DNA of 64,000 bases from Drosophila persimilis (lineage: Eukaryota; Arthropoda; Insecta; Diptera; Drosophilidae): the NCBI RefSeq assembly GCF_003286085.1, contig NW_020825294.1, positions 15,026,501 to 15,090,500 on the forward strand, given 5' to 3'. Under the pieces are notes generated by a model. The model was not told the origin of the DNA. It worked only from the letters and a program-made list of their open reading frames with translations, and searched no databases. Position 1 is the stretch's first letter. Each line of letters begins with the position of its first letter. Positions 18,886-28,292 of the stretch are shown in pieces. Position numbers and translations under genes: made by a program.

Positions 18886-21800
18886 TTATGAATTAAAAAA
18901 TTTTAACCTATCTTTGTGAACTGTTTGTTTTTTATTCTTATTTCCGGAAATAACTATATTATCATTATCTTCGATTTTTTCAACTATATAGGGCCCTGTG
19001 TATTTAAGATCTAGCTTATGGCCTACTTCGTTTTTTAGTAGAACTTTATCTCCTATTGATAGCGTTATGTTCCTAGTTTTTAAATCATAAATTTCCTTAT
19101 TTTTCTGTTTATTTAACTCGAGCATATTTCTTGCTCTTTTGTATGCTACTTCTAATCTATATCTACTTTCTTTAGCGTAGTCTTCTATGTTATATATAGG
19201 TTCTATATTACTTATGCTATCAAAATATTTTGGTAGATTATTAGTCTTACCAAATACTAACTCATATGGACAATAATTATGTGCCATAGAGGGGGTTGTA
19301 TTGAAACAATAAACAAAATATGGAAGCCATACGTCCCAATCAGTTTTATTTACTGATATATAGGATCGTATGTATTCGTTAAATGTTCTGTGGCTTCTTT
19401 CTATTGTTCCAACAGTTTGATGATGGTGTGCAGTTGATGTTATATTTTTTATTTTTAAATATTTGCACAAATCGTTTATAATTGAATTTTTATATTCCGT
19501 TCCCATGTCCGAAATGAACGTCTTCATTGGACCGTACTTGAGAATAAATGATTCAAATATTGCCGTTGCAACGGTTGCTGCGCTTTTATTTTCGACAGGT
19601 ATAGCAACTAGATATTTAGTCAAGTCACATATGAGCGTGACTGCATATTCATTGCCTTTTTCTGACTTGGGTAGTGGACCAATTGTATCCACTATCACTC
19701 TGTCAAAAGCCTTCATCGGGGTTTCTGTAATTGTTAAAGGGGTCTTTATATTTGTTGTTGTTTTTGCTTTTTGACATTTCTGACATTTCCGGATGTGCTC
19801 TGTTATATCGCGAGTCATACCTTTCCAGTAATAATGTCTTTTGACCTTGGCCAAGGTTTTTGCAATGCCTGTGTGACCTCCTTGTACTGGATCATCATGT
19901 AGTGTAGACAATATAGCTTCTTTCTCTTTAACATTTGTTAATGTGGTCACCGGGTTGAGTAGCGCTACTCTCAATGTTTTCAATATTTTATTGCCCATAA
20001 TTTTGAAATTATCTATTGAAACCTTTTCAAAGATATTTTCCCACGGTGCCATTTTCAATTGGCTGATTTTTAATATACCGGCTTCTTTTTCTAGCCTTGG
20101 AAATAGTTGTCCTAAGTCAATATTTCCATTATTAGTATATAAATCTCCAATATCAATTCTTGCTATAATTTTCTTACCATGTTTAAAGAAACATAGCATA
20201 TCTTTTATATGCAAGGTCACTACTTTACGTACTTCATCATTATTAATGACTTCGTATACGTTGGGCTGAGAAGCTGTTTCGGTAGATTGCTTTGGCATCT
20301 CTACTTTGTTGTTTTCTGCGCAGAATTTTTGTCTACTTTGATACCTGGTAGTGACTTTCAGGACTTTATTTTGTATGTCTTTTAGTTCAGATATTGTTAT
20401 CCGTGACAATGCATCGGCTACAAAATTATCTTTGCCTCTTAGGTACTCTACAGTAAAATTATACTCCTCTAATTCAAGTCTCATACGCGTTAATTTAGAA
20501 CTGGGGTTTGTCATTGAAAACAAAAATGTTAGTGGTCTATGGTCTGTTTTTACTATGAAATGAGTTCCGTAGACATAGGGTCTAAATTTGGTGATTGCCC
20601 AATAAATAGCTGTTAACTCTTGTTCCGTCGTACTTTTGTTACTTTCTCCTTTGGTAAATGCTCTCGATGCGTAAGCTATTGGGAGTTGAGTTCCGTTGTG
20701 GGCTTGTGTTAGCACTGCACCACAGGCTTGCTTACTAGCATCTGTGATTATACAAAATTCTTTCGTAAAATCTGGATATTGTAACAGAGTAGGCTTTATT
20801 AATTGAGCTTTAAGATATTCAAATGCATTTTGACAGTCATTAGTCCATTCAAATGGAACATTCTTTTTATTTAATCTTGTTATATGCCTAGAATAATCGG
20901 CGAAATTTTTGATGAATCGTCTGTAGTAATTACAAAATGCTATAAAACGTCTAGCGCTATCAGAGTCATGTGGGACTGGATAATTTAATATGACGTCAAA
21001 CTTTTTGTCATCTGGTAAGATTCCCTTATCTGTGCATTTGTGGCCCAAAAATGTGACTTCATGCATGAAAAATGAACATTTTTCAGGATGTAGTTTCAAG
21101 TTGTGTTTCCTACACATGTCAAAAACACTAATTAAATTGTTAAGCATGTGTTTTTCGGAACAACCGATTACTATTAAGTCATCCATATAGAGGAATGCTT
21201 GTGATGGTTCAAGTCCAGAGAATGCGATAGTCATCATTCTTTGGAATGAATTGGGAGCTATTTTCAAACCAAATGGTAATCGCGTGAAGCGATAAGAGCC
21301 GTTGCTCGTTGAAAAGGATGTTATATCTCTAGAGTTCTCGTCTAGCTCAATCTGATGGAATCCTGACATTAAGTCAAGGCAAGAGAAATATTTTGCTCTT
21401 CCTAGTTGATCCAAGATATCATCGATCCTAGGAAGTGGAAATTTATCGGATAGTAATTTTTTATTAATTTGGCGATAGTCAACTACTAATCGCCATTTTT
21501 TCTTTTTGTTATCTATGGATTTCTTTGGTACTAGTAAAAGTGGACTGTTGTATTCTGAGGCTGACGGTTCAACTATTCTATCTTTGATTAGTTTATCGAC
21601 TTGAGCTTGGATTTCGTCTTTTTGACTATGAGGATTTCTATAATTTTTTATATATATAGGTTCATTATCTTTTAATCTTAGTTTCTGCTTGTAAAAATTA
21701 TTGGTTGTTATTGATTCGGTATCAAGTCCGAATATGTCTGCGTAGTTACAACAAAGTTCTCTTAATTGTTTATTAAATAGTTTTGGAAAATTTTTAGATA

Positions 21801-22503
21801 ACTTTGATATAACATCGTTTGTTCTAGTTTCATTATTTATTTCGGATATATCATAATTTGCTAATGGTTCATAATTCAACTTATTTATATTAATCATTTG
21901 GTCGGTACTAGTTGTATTAAGTAAACGGACGAATGCATTTGCAGTTGTTACGACTGTGTTTGCTGCATATATACCAGGTTGAATTTCCTGGTTCGGAATA
22001 AAAATGCTATCTTCATTTGAAGTTAACTCAATTTTACGGACAACTTCGGATCGTGCTGGTAACACTATTGTATTGTTACCAGAGCTGTAATTTATGGGAA
22101 CATAAATAGGGTAGTTTAGATTGTCTGGTCTTATTATGAGCAGATCTTTTGAAGGTGTGAAATCTAGTTGACAATTAAATTTTTTAATAAAATCTATTCC
22201 TAAAATTCCATCACACGGTATAGAAAAAGTTGATTCGACAATATGGAAGTTGTGTGGAATTATATATTTAGTTGTTTGTATTTCTAAGGATGTCATTCCT
22301 TTAGATTGAATTAATCCTTGATTAATTCCCTGAATATTTATTTGGTTGTTTTTGTTTATGTCATTAAAAGTGTCTGAATTGTCTTTTAACAGAGATATGT
22401 CTGCACCAGTATCTATCAAAAATATTAATTTCTTGCCTGTAGCTACGTTTGTGAATGTTACGAATATATTTATACTAAGATTAATCGAATGAACCTTTTT
22501 ACT
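18886..22503 (-). CDS. 412-type pol: protease, RT, RNase H, integrase
   Basis: The pol frame is open from the end of gag in the -1 frame, so it is probably made as a gag-pol fusion; the first part reads IDSKKVHSINLS and has no useful ATG. In order: protease LIFLIDTGADISLL; RT with YRQINKKLL, FSCLDLMSGFHQIELDE and catalytic FLYMDDLIVIG; RNase H with CIITDASKQACGAVL; then integrase with the HHCC zinc domain (HDDPVQGGHTG ... CQKCQKAK) and catalytic DTIGPLP, SDMGTEYKN and HHHQTVGTIERSH. About 1,205 codons, the usual size for this lineage. All catalytic residues are present. Confidence 0.93.
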   Translation of the reverse strand, partial: SKKVHSINLSINIFVTFTNVATGKKLIFLIDTGADISLLKDNSDTFNDINKNNQINIQGINQGLIQSKGMTSLEIQTTKYIIPHNFHIVESTFSIPCDGILGIDFIKKFNCQLDFTPSKDLLIIRPDNLNYPIYVPINYSSGNNTIVLPARSEVVRKIELTSNEDSIFIPNQEIQPGIYAANTVVTTANAFVRLLNTTSTDQMININKLNYEPLANYDISEINNETRTNDVISKLSKNFPKLFNKQLRELCCNYADIFGLDTESITTNNFYKQKLRLKDNEPIYIKNYRNPHSQKDEIQAQVDKLIKDRIVEPSASEYNSPLLLVPKKSIDNKKKKWRLVVDYRQINKKLLSDKFPLPRIDDILDQLGRAKYFSCLDLMSGFHQIELDENSRDITSFSTSNGSYRFTRLPFGLKIAPNSFQRMMTIAFSGLEPSQAFLYMDDLIVIGCSEKHMLNNLISVFDMCRKHNLKLHPEKCSFFMHEVTFLGHKCTDKGILPDDKKFDVILNYPVPHDSDSARRFIAFCNYYRRFIKNFADYSRHITRLNKKNVPFEWTNDCQNAFEYLKAQLIKPTLLQYPDFTKEFCIITDASKQACGAVLTQAHNGTQLPIAYASRAFTKGESNKSTTEQELTAIYWAITKFRPYVYGTHFIVKTDHRPLTFLFSMTNPSSKLTRMRLELEEYNFTVEYLRGKDNFVADALSRITISELKDIQNKVLKVTTRYQSRQKFCAENNKVEMPKQSTETASQPNVYEVINNDEVRKVVTLHIKDMLCFFKHGKKIIARIDIGDLYTNNGNIDLGQLFPRLEKEAGILKISQLKMAPWENIFEKVSIDNFKIMGNKILKTLRVALLNPVTTLTNVKEKEAILSTLHDDPVQGGHTGIAKTLAKVKRHYYWKGMTRDITEHIRKCQKCQKAKTTTNIKTPLTITETPMKAFDRVIVDTIGPLPKSEKGNEYAVTLICDLTKYLVAIPVENKSAATVATAIFESFILKYGPMKTFISDMGTEYKNSIINDLCKYLKIKNITSTAHHHQTVGTIERSHRTFNEYIRSYISVNKTDWDVWLPYFVYCFNTTPSMAHNYCPYELVFGKTNNLPKYFDSISNIEPIYNIEDYAKESRYRLEVAYKRARNMLELNKQKNKEIYDLKTRNITLSIGDKVLLKNEVGHKLDLKYTGPYIVEKIEDNDNIVISGNKNKKQTVHKDRLKFFNS

Positions 22504-22505
22504 GT

Positions 22506-23771
22506 CTATTGCTGTGTACCTAAGGGCTGTTGTGAGTTTCCCGATTCATTCTGGGCAATTCTCACATTGTTGTTATTGCCATTATTATTGTTATGGCCTC
22601 TGTATGAGTTACCGCGGCCTCTATAGTTTCCTCTATATTGGCCTCTACCTCTGTTGTTGCCATAATTATTATTTTGGTAGTTTCCACGGTAGTTTCCGCG
22701 GTTATACGCTCGGTTAGTATTATATCTCGGTTGTGCAGCATATAGGACTGTATTTGGGTGTCCTACTGCGTCTGTGCAACTATCGACGAACACAGTTGTA
22801 ATCTCACTCATTGTATTGAAATTTCGTGATTTCATTACAGACCTAACTTCGTCAATTGTGCTGTTTCCTATGATTGATTTTACAGCAACTTGTAGGCTCA
22901 ATTCTTCGGCATATTCTTGCGATACACCGTTAATCATATGTGCCGATTGCAAAGCCCTTGTCAACTGTTCAACTTCTTGAATATATTGACTTGCCGTCTT
23001 TTGCTTTTGCTGCAGATTGAACAATTTAGCTGATATTGCTTTGGCTGATTCGCCTTTTATACCGCTTTTTAGTTTGTCTATTATGGACACTATTGTTTGT
23101 TCAGTGGTGATTAAGTTTCGAATATGGCCTTTGAGTTTAGTTTTTATTAGGTTGACTGCTGTAGTTTCATGTGTTCCCTTAAGTGAATCCACTAAGCTAA
23201 GAGCATCAATGAAACTTTGTAGATTCTCAGGCTTTCCACTAAACTCAGGTATGAGTGAAGCGGCTAGCTTAAGAAATTCTAGTTGTGACATGGCCATTTT
23301 TAGAGTTTTTACTTCAGTAGTAGACTCTGATTCAGAATCAACTAGATTGGTTAGTGTGATTACCGCTGGTATCGTAAGGTCGCCTAGGTCTTCTTCTTTT
23401 ATATGTGTATCTGAACCGCTTGCGATTTCAGATTCGCCCTCTAAATCTGTGTTTGTGTCTTCCTCGACTAATACTGGAGTATTCAAAATCGAAGGTATAG
23501 TTATGTCTAGTGAATATTTTGATTTGATGCTATTTAAATTTGTTTTTAATCTATTCAAAAATCTTGATACATACGACCAATGCTGAGTATTTAACTTTTC
23601 TTTATTGTCGTGTATCAGGGAACGAGCTTGGTTAAAACATGCAACTAATAGTGTCGCGTGTCTACTTATAGTTTCGTTTGAAATATTCCTATTTTGTGCT
23701 AGGCACTTGTATGATTTATCAAAATTTTCTTTTATTTTAACTAATGCGGCATTAATATTTTGCCATTCCAT
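22506..23771 (-). CDS. 412-type gag
   Basis: 421 residues from ATG at 23,771, the first in frame. The N-terminal half is helical and acidic (around residues 110-160). A capsid-like segment spans residues about 165-340 (FLKLAASLIPEFSGKPENLQSF ... EYAEELSLQVAVKSIIG). The C-terminus (residues about 360-410) is a run of RGNYRG/RGRG/Asn-rich repeats, presumably the RNA-binding part, in place of a CCHC zinc knuckle. It ends GTQQ then TAG at 22,506, where pol overlaps in the -1 frame; no classical slippery heptamer is obvious. Confidence 0.9.
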   Translation of the reverse strand: MEWQNINAALVKIKENFDKSYKCLAQNRNISNETISRHATLLVACFNQARSLIHDNKEKLNTQHWSYVSRFLNRLKTNLNSIKSKYSLDITIPSILNTPVLVEEDTNTDLEGESEIASGSDTHIKEEDLGDLTIPAVITLTNLVDSESESTTEVKTLKMAMSQLEFLKLAASLIPEFSGKPENLQSFIDALSLVDSLKGTHETTAVNLIKTKLKGHIRNLITTEQTIVSIIDKLKSGIKGESAKAISAKLFNLQQKQKTASQYIQEVEQLTRALQSAHMINGVSQEYAEELSLQVAVKSIIGNSTIDEVRSVMKSRNFNTMSEITTVFVDSCTDAVGHPNTVLYAAQPRYNTNRAYNRGNYRGNYQNNNYGNNRGRGQYRGNYRGRGNSYRGHNNNNGNNNNVRIAQNESGNSQQPLGTQQ

Positions 23772-23909
23772 TTCATTTTAAAATAATTATTAAAATGTGC
23801 AAAAACATTTATAGGTTTTCAATCAAATAATGATATATTTTTATTCATGATTCGTTTTGGACTTTTTCTTTTATTTTTGGCCAATTTTCGTTACCATTAT
23901 AAATTTGTT

Positions 23910-24191
23910 TTAAATTTTGTCCAGGTCATCTGCCCGGCTTTGATAGCGTTTCTTTATGCATCTATTATGTAGTTTATACAATTTATATAATAGATGTCCT
24001 ATGATTATAATGAAAATAATAGCAATAAGTATTGTTATTAACTTTAGGTCGGTGTTATTGACTTCGACTTTGTTTATTACATTCGCTGTCGAATCTACCG
24101 ATTTTACATCTACTAAACCCATTGTGTAAAAATTTTCGAAATTTTCTTCAAATTTACTTATTTTGTTTGTTCGTGACATATGTATATACAA
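23910..24191 (-). CDS. 412-type small ORF with one transmembrane helix
   Basis: 93 residues. A polar N-terminal half (residues 1-50) is followed by a strongly hydrophobic helix, LKLITILIAIIFIIIIGHLL (residues about 53-72), then a basic tail (KLYKLHNRCIKKRY). This predicts a single-span membrane protein with a basic, probably cytoplasmic, tail. It lies between the leader and gag on the same strand. Elements of the 412 group are known to carry short ORFs ahead of gag, but I know of no assigned function. It is too short to be an envelope gene. The open frame in an otherwise pristine element suggests it is maintained. Confidence 0.65.
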   Translation of the reverse strand: MYIHMSRTNKISKFEENFENFYTMGLVDVKSVDSTANVINKVEVNNTDLKLITILIAIIFIIIIGHLLYKLYKLHNRCIKKRYQSRADDLDKI

Positions 24192-24511
24192 ATTTCCTTT
24201 TTTTTCCTTTTATACTACTGTATAAATTCTTTGTTAATTGTTGAAATTAATTTATAATTTATATATTTTTTTTTTTCAGTTTTTACATTTCTTCCTGCCT
24301 AGTGTTTGTGTGGCTTTACAGGCCTCACTCTAATTGGGCAGATGTTATTCCGCTCAATTTTACAATTTTAGATCTTACAGTTAAGTTGTATGCATCGCAG
24401 GCATTAAAAAAAATTTTGTTTGGCGGTGGGCGCTCTAGGAAGCGCTGTCGGTTCACTGCTCCGGGTCTAGCTTGTTGCGCTAGACGAGGCCGGTGCTGGC
24501 TGCACAGGCTG

Positions 24512-24868
24512 CTACTGCTTCTCTGTTGGGGCACCGGTGCAGGCTGCACAGGTGTACTCGCAATGCGGCGAGTGTAGAGGTCCCTCGCAGTCGTTCGGGC
24601 AGGTCTTCCTTGGCTTTGCTGTTTCTGTCGTTTGGGGTGGTGGAGTTACGGTTAATATTTTACTGATATTTCGTATTGCAGTGTAGGTGGTTGTGTGCAT
24701 GGGCTCTTTCATTTTCTTTTCTGCTAGCAACAATTTGATGTGATCGAGCTCTGTGTGTAATTTCACAGATGTGCTCCACGGCAAATTATCGTTGCTATTT
24801 AGCAGTTTTAGTAGTGTTGCCCTTCTGGCTCTCAGGCGTTTTACTACGCCGCCTCTTTTGCCACACAT
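24512..24868 (-). CDS. 412-type small ORF, basic and cysteine-rich
   Basis: 118 residues, the first ORF after the primer-binding site. The N-terminal third is very basic (GKRGGVVKRLRARRATLLKL), the middle is helical with Leu/Lys repeats (LDHIKLLLAEKKMKEP), and the C-terminus has six cysteines in CPNDCEGPLHSPHCEYTCAAC, which could bind zinc. I do not recognise the protein. Basic plus Cys-rich composition suggests nucleic-acid binding, which is inference only. Confidence 0.6.
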   Translation of the reverse strand: MCGKRGGVVKRLRARRATLLKLLNSNDNLPWSTSVKLHTELDHIKLLLAEKKMKEPMHTTTYTAIRNISKILTVTPPPQTTETAKPRKTCPNDCEGPLHSPHCEYTCAACTGAPTEKQ

Positions 24869-25033
24869 ACCACTCTACTTACTGCGTTCAGTTCCGCTCC
24901 ATTTCCTGCTGCTTCCAGTGGTGCCTGCTGTTGTTGTCCGCTCTCGCCGCTCTCTCTCTCGCTCTCCGCTTTTTTTTTTTTTATATGATTTATTTTAACA
25001 TATTTTTGTTTCCGAACATCTACATGTTCGTGA

Positions 25034-25051
25034 CACTTGTCACGGTCGCCA
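25034..25051 (-). other. 412-type primer-binding site
   Basis: On the minus strand TGGCGACCGTGACA follows the 5' LTR after two bases, the tRNA-Arg-type site used by 412 and mdg1. The leader (24,869-25,033) runs from here to the first small ORF. Confidence 0.8.
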
Positions 25052-25431
25052 TGTAATATGTCACTATTGTAATTATAACACTGGCACGTCTGTGCCGTTT
25101 GACTTCGGTTTTTTGAATGTCTTTATTGAATTTATTCTTATAACTCAGACCGCATAGCTGCGCTGCCGGTTACGCCAACAGCGGAGCGGCTTCATACATA
25201 TTTGTCTTATCAGCATAATCGAGAGGGCAAGAGCCGTATGTACATATGTGTATATATATATATGCTTCAAGTGGTCAGCGTGGGAATGCTGACTTAGCTT
25301 AGCGCATAAGCGGCGATCATATTGCACGCTCACTTGAAGTGGTTTTGTTTGTGTACTGCAACAATGTGTTGCTGATACATTTATTGTTAACCATTGGGTA
25401 CAGTGTACACTCAATATATGCACATACTACA
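25052..25431 (-). repeat. 412-type 5' LTR
   Basis: 380 bp, apparently identical to the LTR at 18,302-18,681. On the minus strand it starts TGTAGTATGTGC and contains AATAAA near its 3' part, the usual polyadenylation signal. Confidence 0.95.
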
Positions 25432-26186
25432 ATGGATAGTTGCAATTCAGTCAGTACTCCATTACTAAATAAACTAAATTATGAGTTACTTAACTCAGAT
25501 GAAGACTGCAATGTCGTAACCTTATTGGCTGTTTAATGTACATAATGCTGTGTACACGACCAGATTTAGCTACCGCTGTAAATATCTTGAGTAGATATAG
25601 TAGCAAGAACAATGCTGAGTTATGGCAATGTTTAAAAAGGGTTATTAGATATTTAAAGGAAACTATTGATATGAAGCTTATATTTAAAAAGAATACATCA
25701 TTTGAAAATACATTAGTTGGCTATGTAGACTCCGATTGGGGTAGTAATGAGATTGATAGAAAAAGTACAACGGGTTATTTGTTTAAAATGTTCGATTCCA
25801 ATTTAATTTGTTGGAATACAAAAAGACAGAATTCAGTGGCAGCTTCATCAACTGAAGCTGAATATATGGCCCTATTTGAAGCTGTAAGAGAAGCTTTATG
25901 GCTAAAGTCTCTTCTAAATAGTATTAATCTTAAACTCGACAGACCCATTAAAATTTATGAAGACAACCAAGGCTGTATTAGCATTGCAAATAATCCCTCA
26001 TGTCATAAAAGAGCAAAGCATATTGATATAAAATATCATTTTTCAAGAGAACAGATAGAAACTAATGAGATTTCTCTTGAGTATATTAATACAGACAACC
26101 AACTTGCTGACATCTTCACGAAGCCACTACCTGCTGGAAGATTTGCGGAACTGCGGAACAAATTAGGACTACTACAAGAAGAATGA
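25432..26186 (+). pseudogene. copia RT end and RNase H
   Basis: It starts within the copia RT (MDSCNSVSTPL) and is open to a frameshift near 25,512, where about 7 bp are missing (LNSDEDCN then TGTCGTAAC). The main frame then runs YIMLCTRPDLATAVNILSRY to a stop at 26,184-26,186. RNase H residues are present in GYVDSDWGSNEID, SSTEAEYMALFEA and KIYEDNQGCISIA, and the end reads ADIFTKPLPAGRFAEL, the copia C-terminus. The domain itself is intact. Confidence 0.9.
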
Positions 26187-26537
26187 TTCCAATTTAATGA
26201 AAACATGAACATGAAGCTATATTAACGAATTTCTTACATTAATTCATATTTAATTTTATTTTTTTTTTTTGTTTGATTTGAACCAAAAGAACCAATGAAT
26301 TGTTAAAGTAATTTAATTTTATGTTAATCTAATTTTAAAGTGATCTGATCGGGTTTTTCTGGGTTTTCCCCGTATCCTTAGAGCAAATGCTAGATCACAT
26401 AACACTTCCCAGAATGCACACCAACCACATTAGAATAACAATTGAATGTTACCTTTTTGATTTAAGGATGAAAAACTTTTTTTTTATATTTTTTATTTTT
26501 ATGATTTTGATAATTAATGTTATTTTTGAGGGGGGCG
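26187..26537 (+). other. copia 3' UTR and polypurine tract
   Basis: This is AT-rich, non-coding sequence between the copia stop codon and the 3' LTR. GAGGGGGGCG (26,528-26,537) directly before the LTR is the polypurine tract. Confidence 0.85.
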
Positions 26538-26781
26538 TGTTGGAATACGCCTATTCCCACATTCAAATAATAACATTAAATAATATTATCGATATGTTAG
26601 GTATTATTATTATGAGTTAGTCTGGTCACACTTGAAGTGTCGACTCTCTCTCTTCTTTTGTGATCTGTGTGGACCGGTGTTGCAGCAAAAAGTAATCAAG
26701 AAATACATAAATAATCTTTAAAGAAAAACATAACTTGGTACTGTCTTCCGTTTACTAATTGTCATAGCCAGTCTACTGATA
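26538..26781 (+). repeat. copia 3' LTR
   Basis: 244 bp, starting TGTTGGAATAC. Apart from lacking CAAGT it matches the 5' LTR throughout. CCTTC follows at 26,782. Confidence 0.93.
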
Positions 26782-28239
26782 CCTTCCTTTCAAATCTCTT
26801 AATGAGGTCGTCGACCACCAGATTCCACAGTAGTGGCGATAGGACTCCACCTTGAGGTGTGCCTCTGTGTGCCCCCTTTACCATGGAAGCGGTGCCCCAA
26901 TCCGATTGCACCCGTCTACAACCTAGGAGGTTTTTGATCCAGACGTTGATTGCAGGGTGTATGTTATGCGCTTCTAGGCGACTTGTTATTGCGGTTGTTG
27001 CCACGTTGTTGAATGCTCCTGAGATGTCCACAAATGCTCCCAAAGCATACTTTTTGTTGTGAAGGGCGCTCTCGATGGTGGCTACTAGCGAGTGTAGTGC
27101 CGTCCGTTGTCTAATTTTAGTTGGCTCTGTACTGTGGGCTGCTTTGAGAGCAGCTTCTGGAGCCTAGCGGTTTCGGGCACTTTCTCAATGTTGGAGCAGA
27201 AGTGTCTCCACGAGTTCCTTTGTGCCTTACGTATTTCCTTCTTGTAGCTCCTAAGTAGGATTTTATATTCCTCATTGACAATCTCTTCGTTCGCTTGTTT
27301 GGCGATCTTGAAGAATTCCTTGAAGTTGTTCCTTTGGAGAGAGAGATCTCGGTTCCACCAGAGTGGCTTGGACCTCCTCTTCGTTCTCAAGGGTTTGCAT
27401 GATGCATGGTAGGCGTTCAGTAACTCGTTGGATAGGGTCTTTAGGGACTTCTCTATATCCTCCGCGGATTTCACTGAGCCAGATTCCAGATTCGCGAGTT
27501 TCGTAGTAACAGTCTTTATAAACTTTACCCAGTTTGTGTTTCGGGGGTTTCTATAGACTGTTATCTTCGAAGAGTGTTTGAATTTGCACTTGAACTGAAT
27601 GTACTTATGGTCTGAGAAGGATGGTCTTTCGAGGACTCTCCAGTCAGATACCAAGGTACTCTTTCCCGTGACAAGAGTTAGGTCTAGCACTTTTGACGAA
27701 GTGGGACCCACGAAGGTGTGTTCCTCCCCCACGTTTGCTACATCTAAGTTAGTGGATAAGATAAAGTCTAGGAGGGACTCACCTCTATCGTTTGTGTCAG
27801 GGCTTCCCCACACATTGTGATGGGCGTTGGCGTCTGCACCGATGAGGAGTTGGAGATTTTTGGAGCCGGCTTCTGTCACCAGACTCCTAAGTTCTTCCGG
27901 CGGGGCGGGCCTGTCGTGTGCCATGTAGCAGGAAGCTGCCATTAGGCGCTTTTCCTCGCTCTCCAGCATCACCACCGTCAGGTCATCCGTGCTGTAATGA
28001 GACATAAGATGAGCATGGATTCCCTTCCGTACGAGTACGGCGGTTCTGTTCCTGCTTACCGATGTTGAGTAGAGAAGGCTGTAATTTGAGGACTTTAGTC
28101 CGGCCACAGAGTTGCCTGACGCAATCCACGGCTCCTGGACTAAAGCTATGTCGGCGGGCCCTTGCTCCATGGCAATGAGGAGCTCCGCCGACGCTACCTT
28201 GCTTCTATGGAGATTGAGTTGCAGCACCCTTAGTGTCAT
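26782..28239 (-). pseudogene. LOA-A ORF2, 5' part: endonuclease and start of RT
   Basis: ATG at 28,239 opens MTLRVLQLNLHRSK, an APE-type endonuclease. The catalytic set is visible: N in QLNLHRS, E in LVQEPWI, D/N in LLIGADANAHHNVWGS and the final SDHKYIQF. A basic helical region (KPLWWNRDLS ... RNSWRHFC) follows. At about 27,125 the frame breaks after LKLDNG and jumps to RT sequence (ESALHNKKYALGAFVDISGAFNNVA), so the stretch linking the domains, including the first RT blocks, is deleted with a frameshift. The rest reads RGTPQGGVLSPLLWN and continues, across copia, at 9,481. Confidence 0.85.
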
Positions 28240-28292
28240 GGGTGGCTAACTCAACCTCGCATGACGGGTTGACTTTGATTGTCAGGTCACCG

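Larger units (their letters stand above)
18302..25431 (-). mobile_element. intact 412/mdg1-lineage gypsy-type LTR retrotransposon
   Basis: LTRs of 380 bp flank four minus-strand ORFs: two small 5' ORFs, gag and pol. The minus-strand LTR starts TGTAGTATGTGC, as 412 does, the primer-binding site resembles that of tRNA-Arg-primed 412/mdg1 elements, and the target duplication is 4 bp (ATGG). There is no env. All catalytic motifs are present and no stop or frameshift was seen in gag or pol, so this may be an active copy. It lies within the copia RT. Confidence 0.93.
9482..26781 (+). mobile_element. copia: copia-type LTR retrotransposon carrying three nested insertions
   Basis: LTRs (9,482-9,730 and 26,538-26,781), a copia primer-binding site, and a single gag-protease-integrase-RT-RNase H reading frame closely resembling Drosophila copia identify it. 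Nested inside are DINE-1 (10,915-11,510), CR1-A (13,522-18,190) and a 412-type element (18,302-25,431). Without them the element is about 4.9 kb, close to the normal copia length. The coding frame is broken by small deletions as well as the insertions. The two LTRs differ only by a 5-bp indel, so the insertion is young. Confidence 0.95.

Noticed and set aside
24302..24577. 91-codon plus-strand ORF in the 412-type element
   Set aside because: It is a shadow of the leader and of the small minus-strand ORF, opposite to all element genes.
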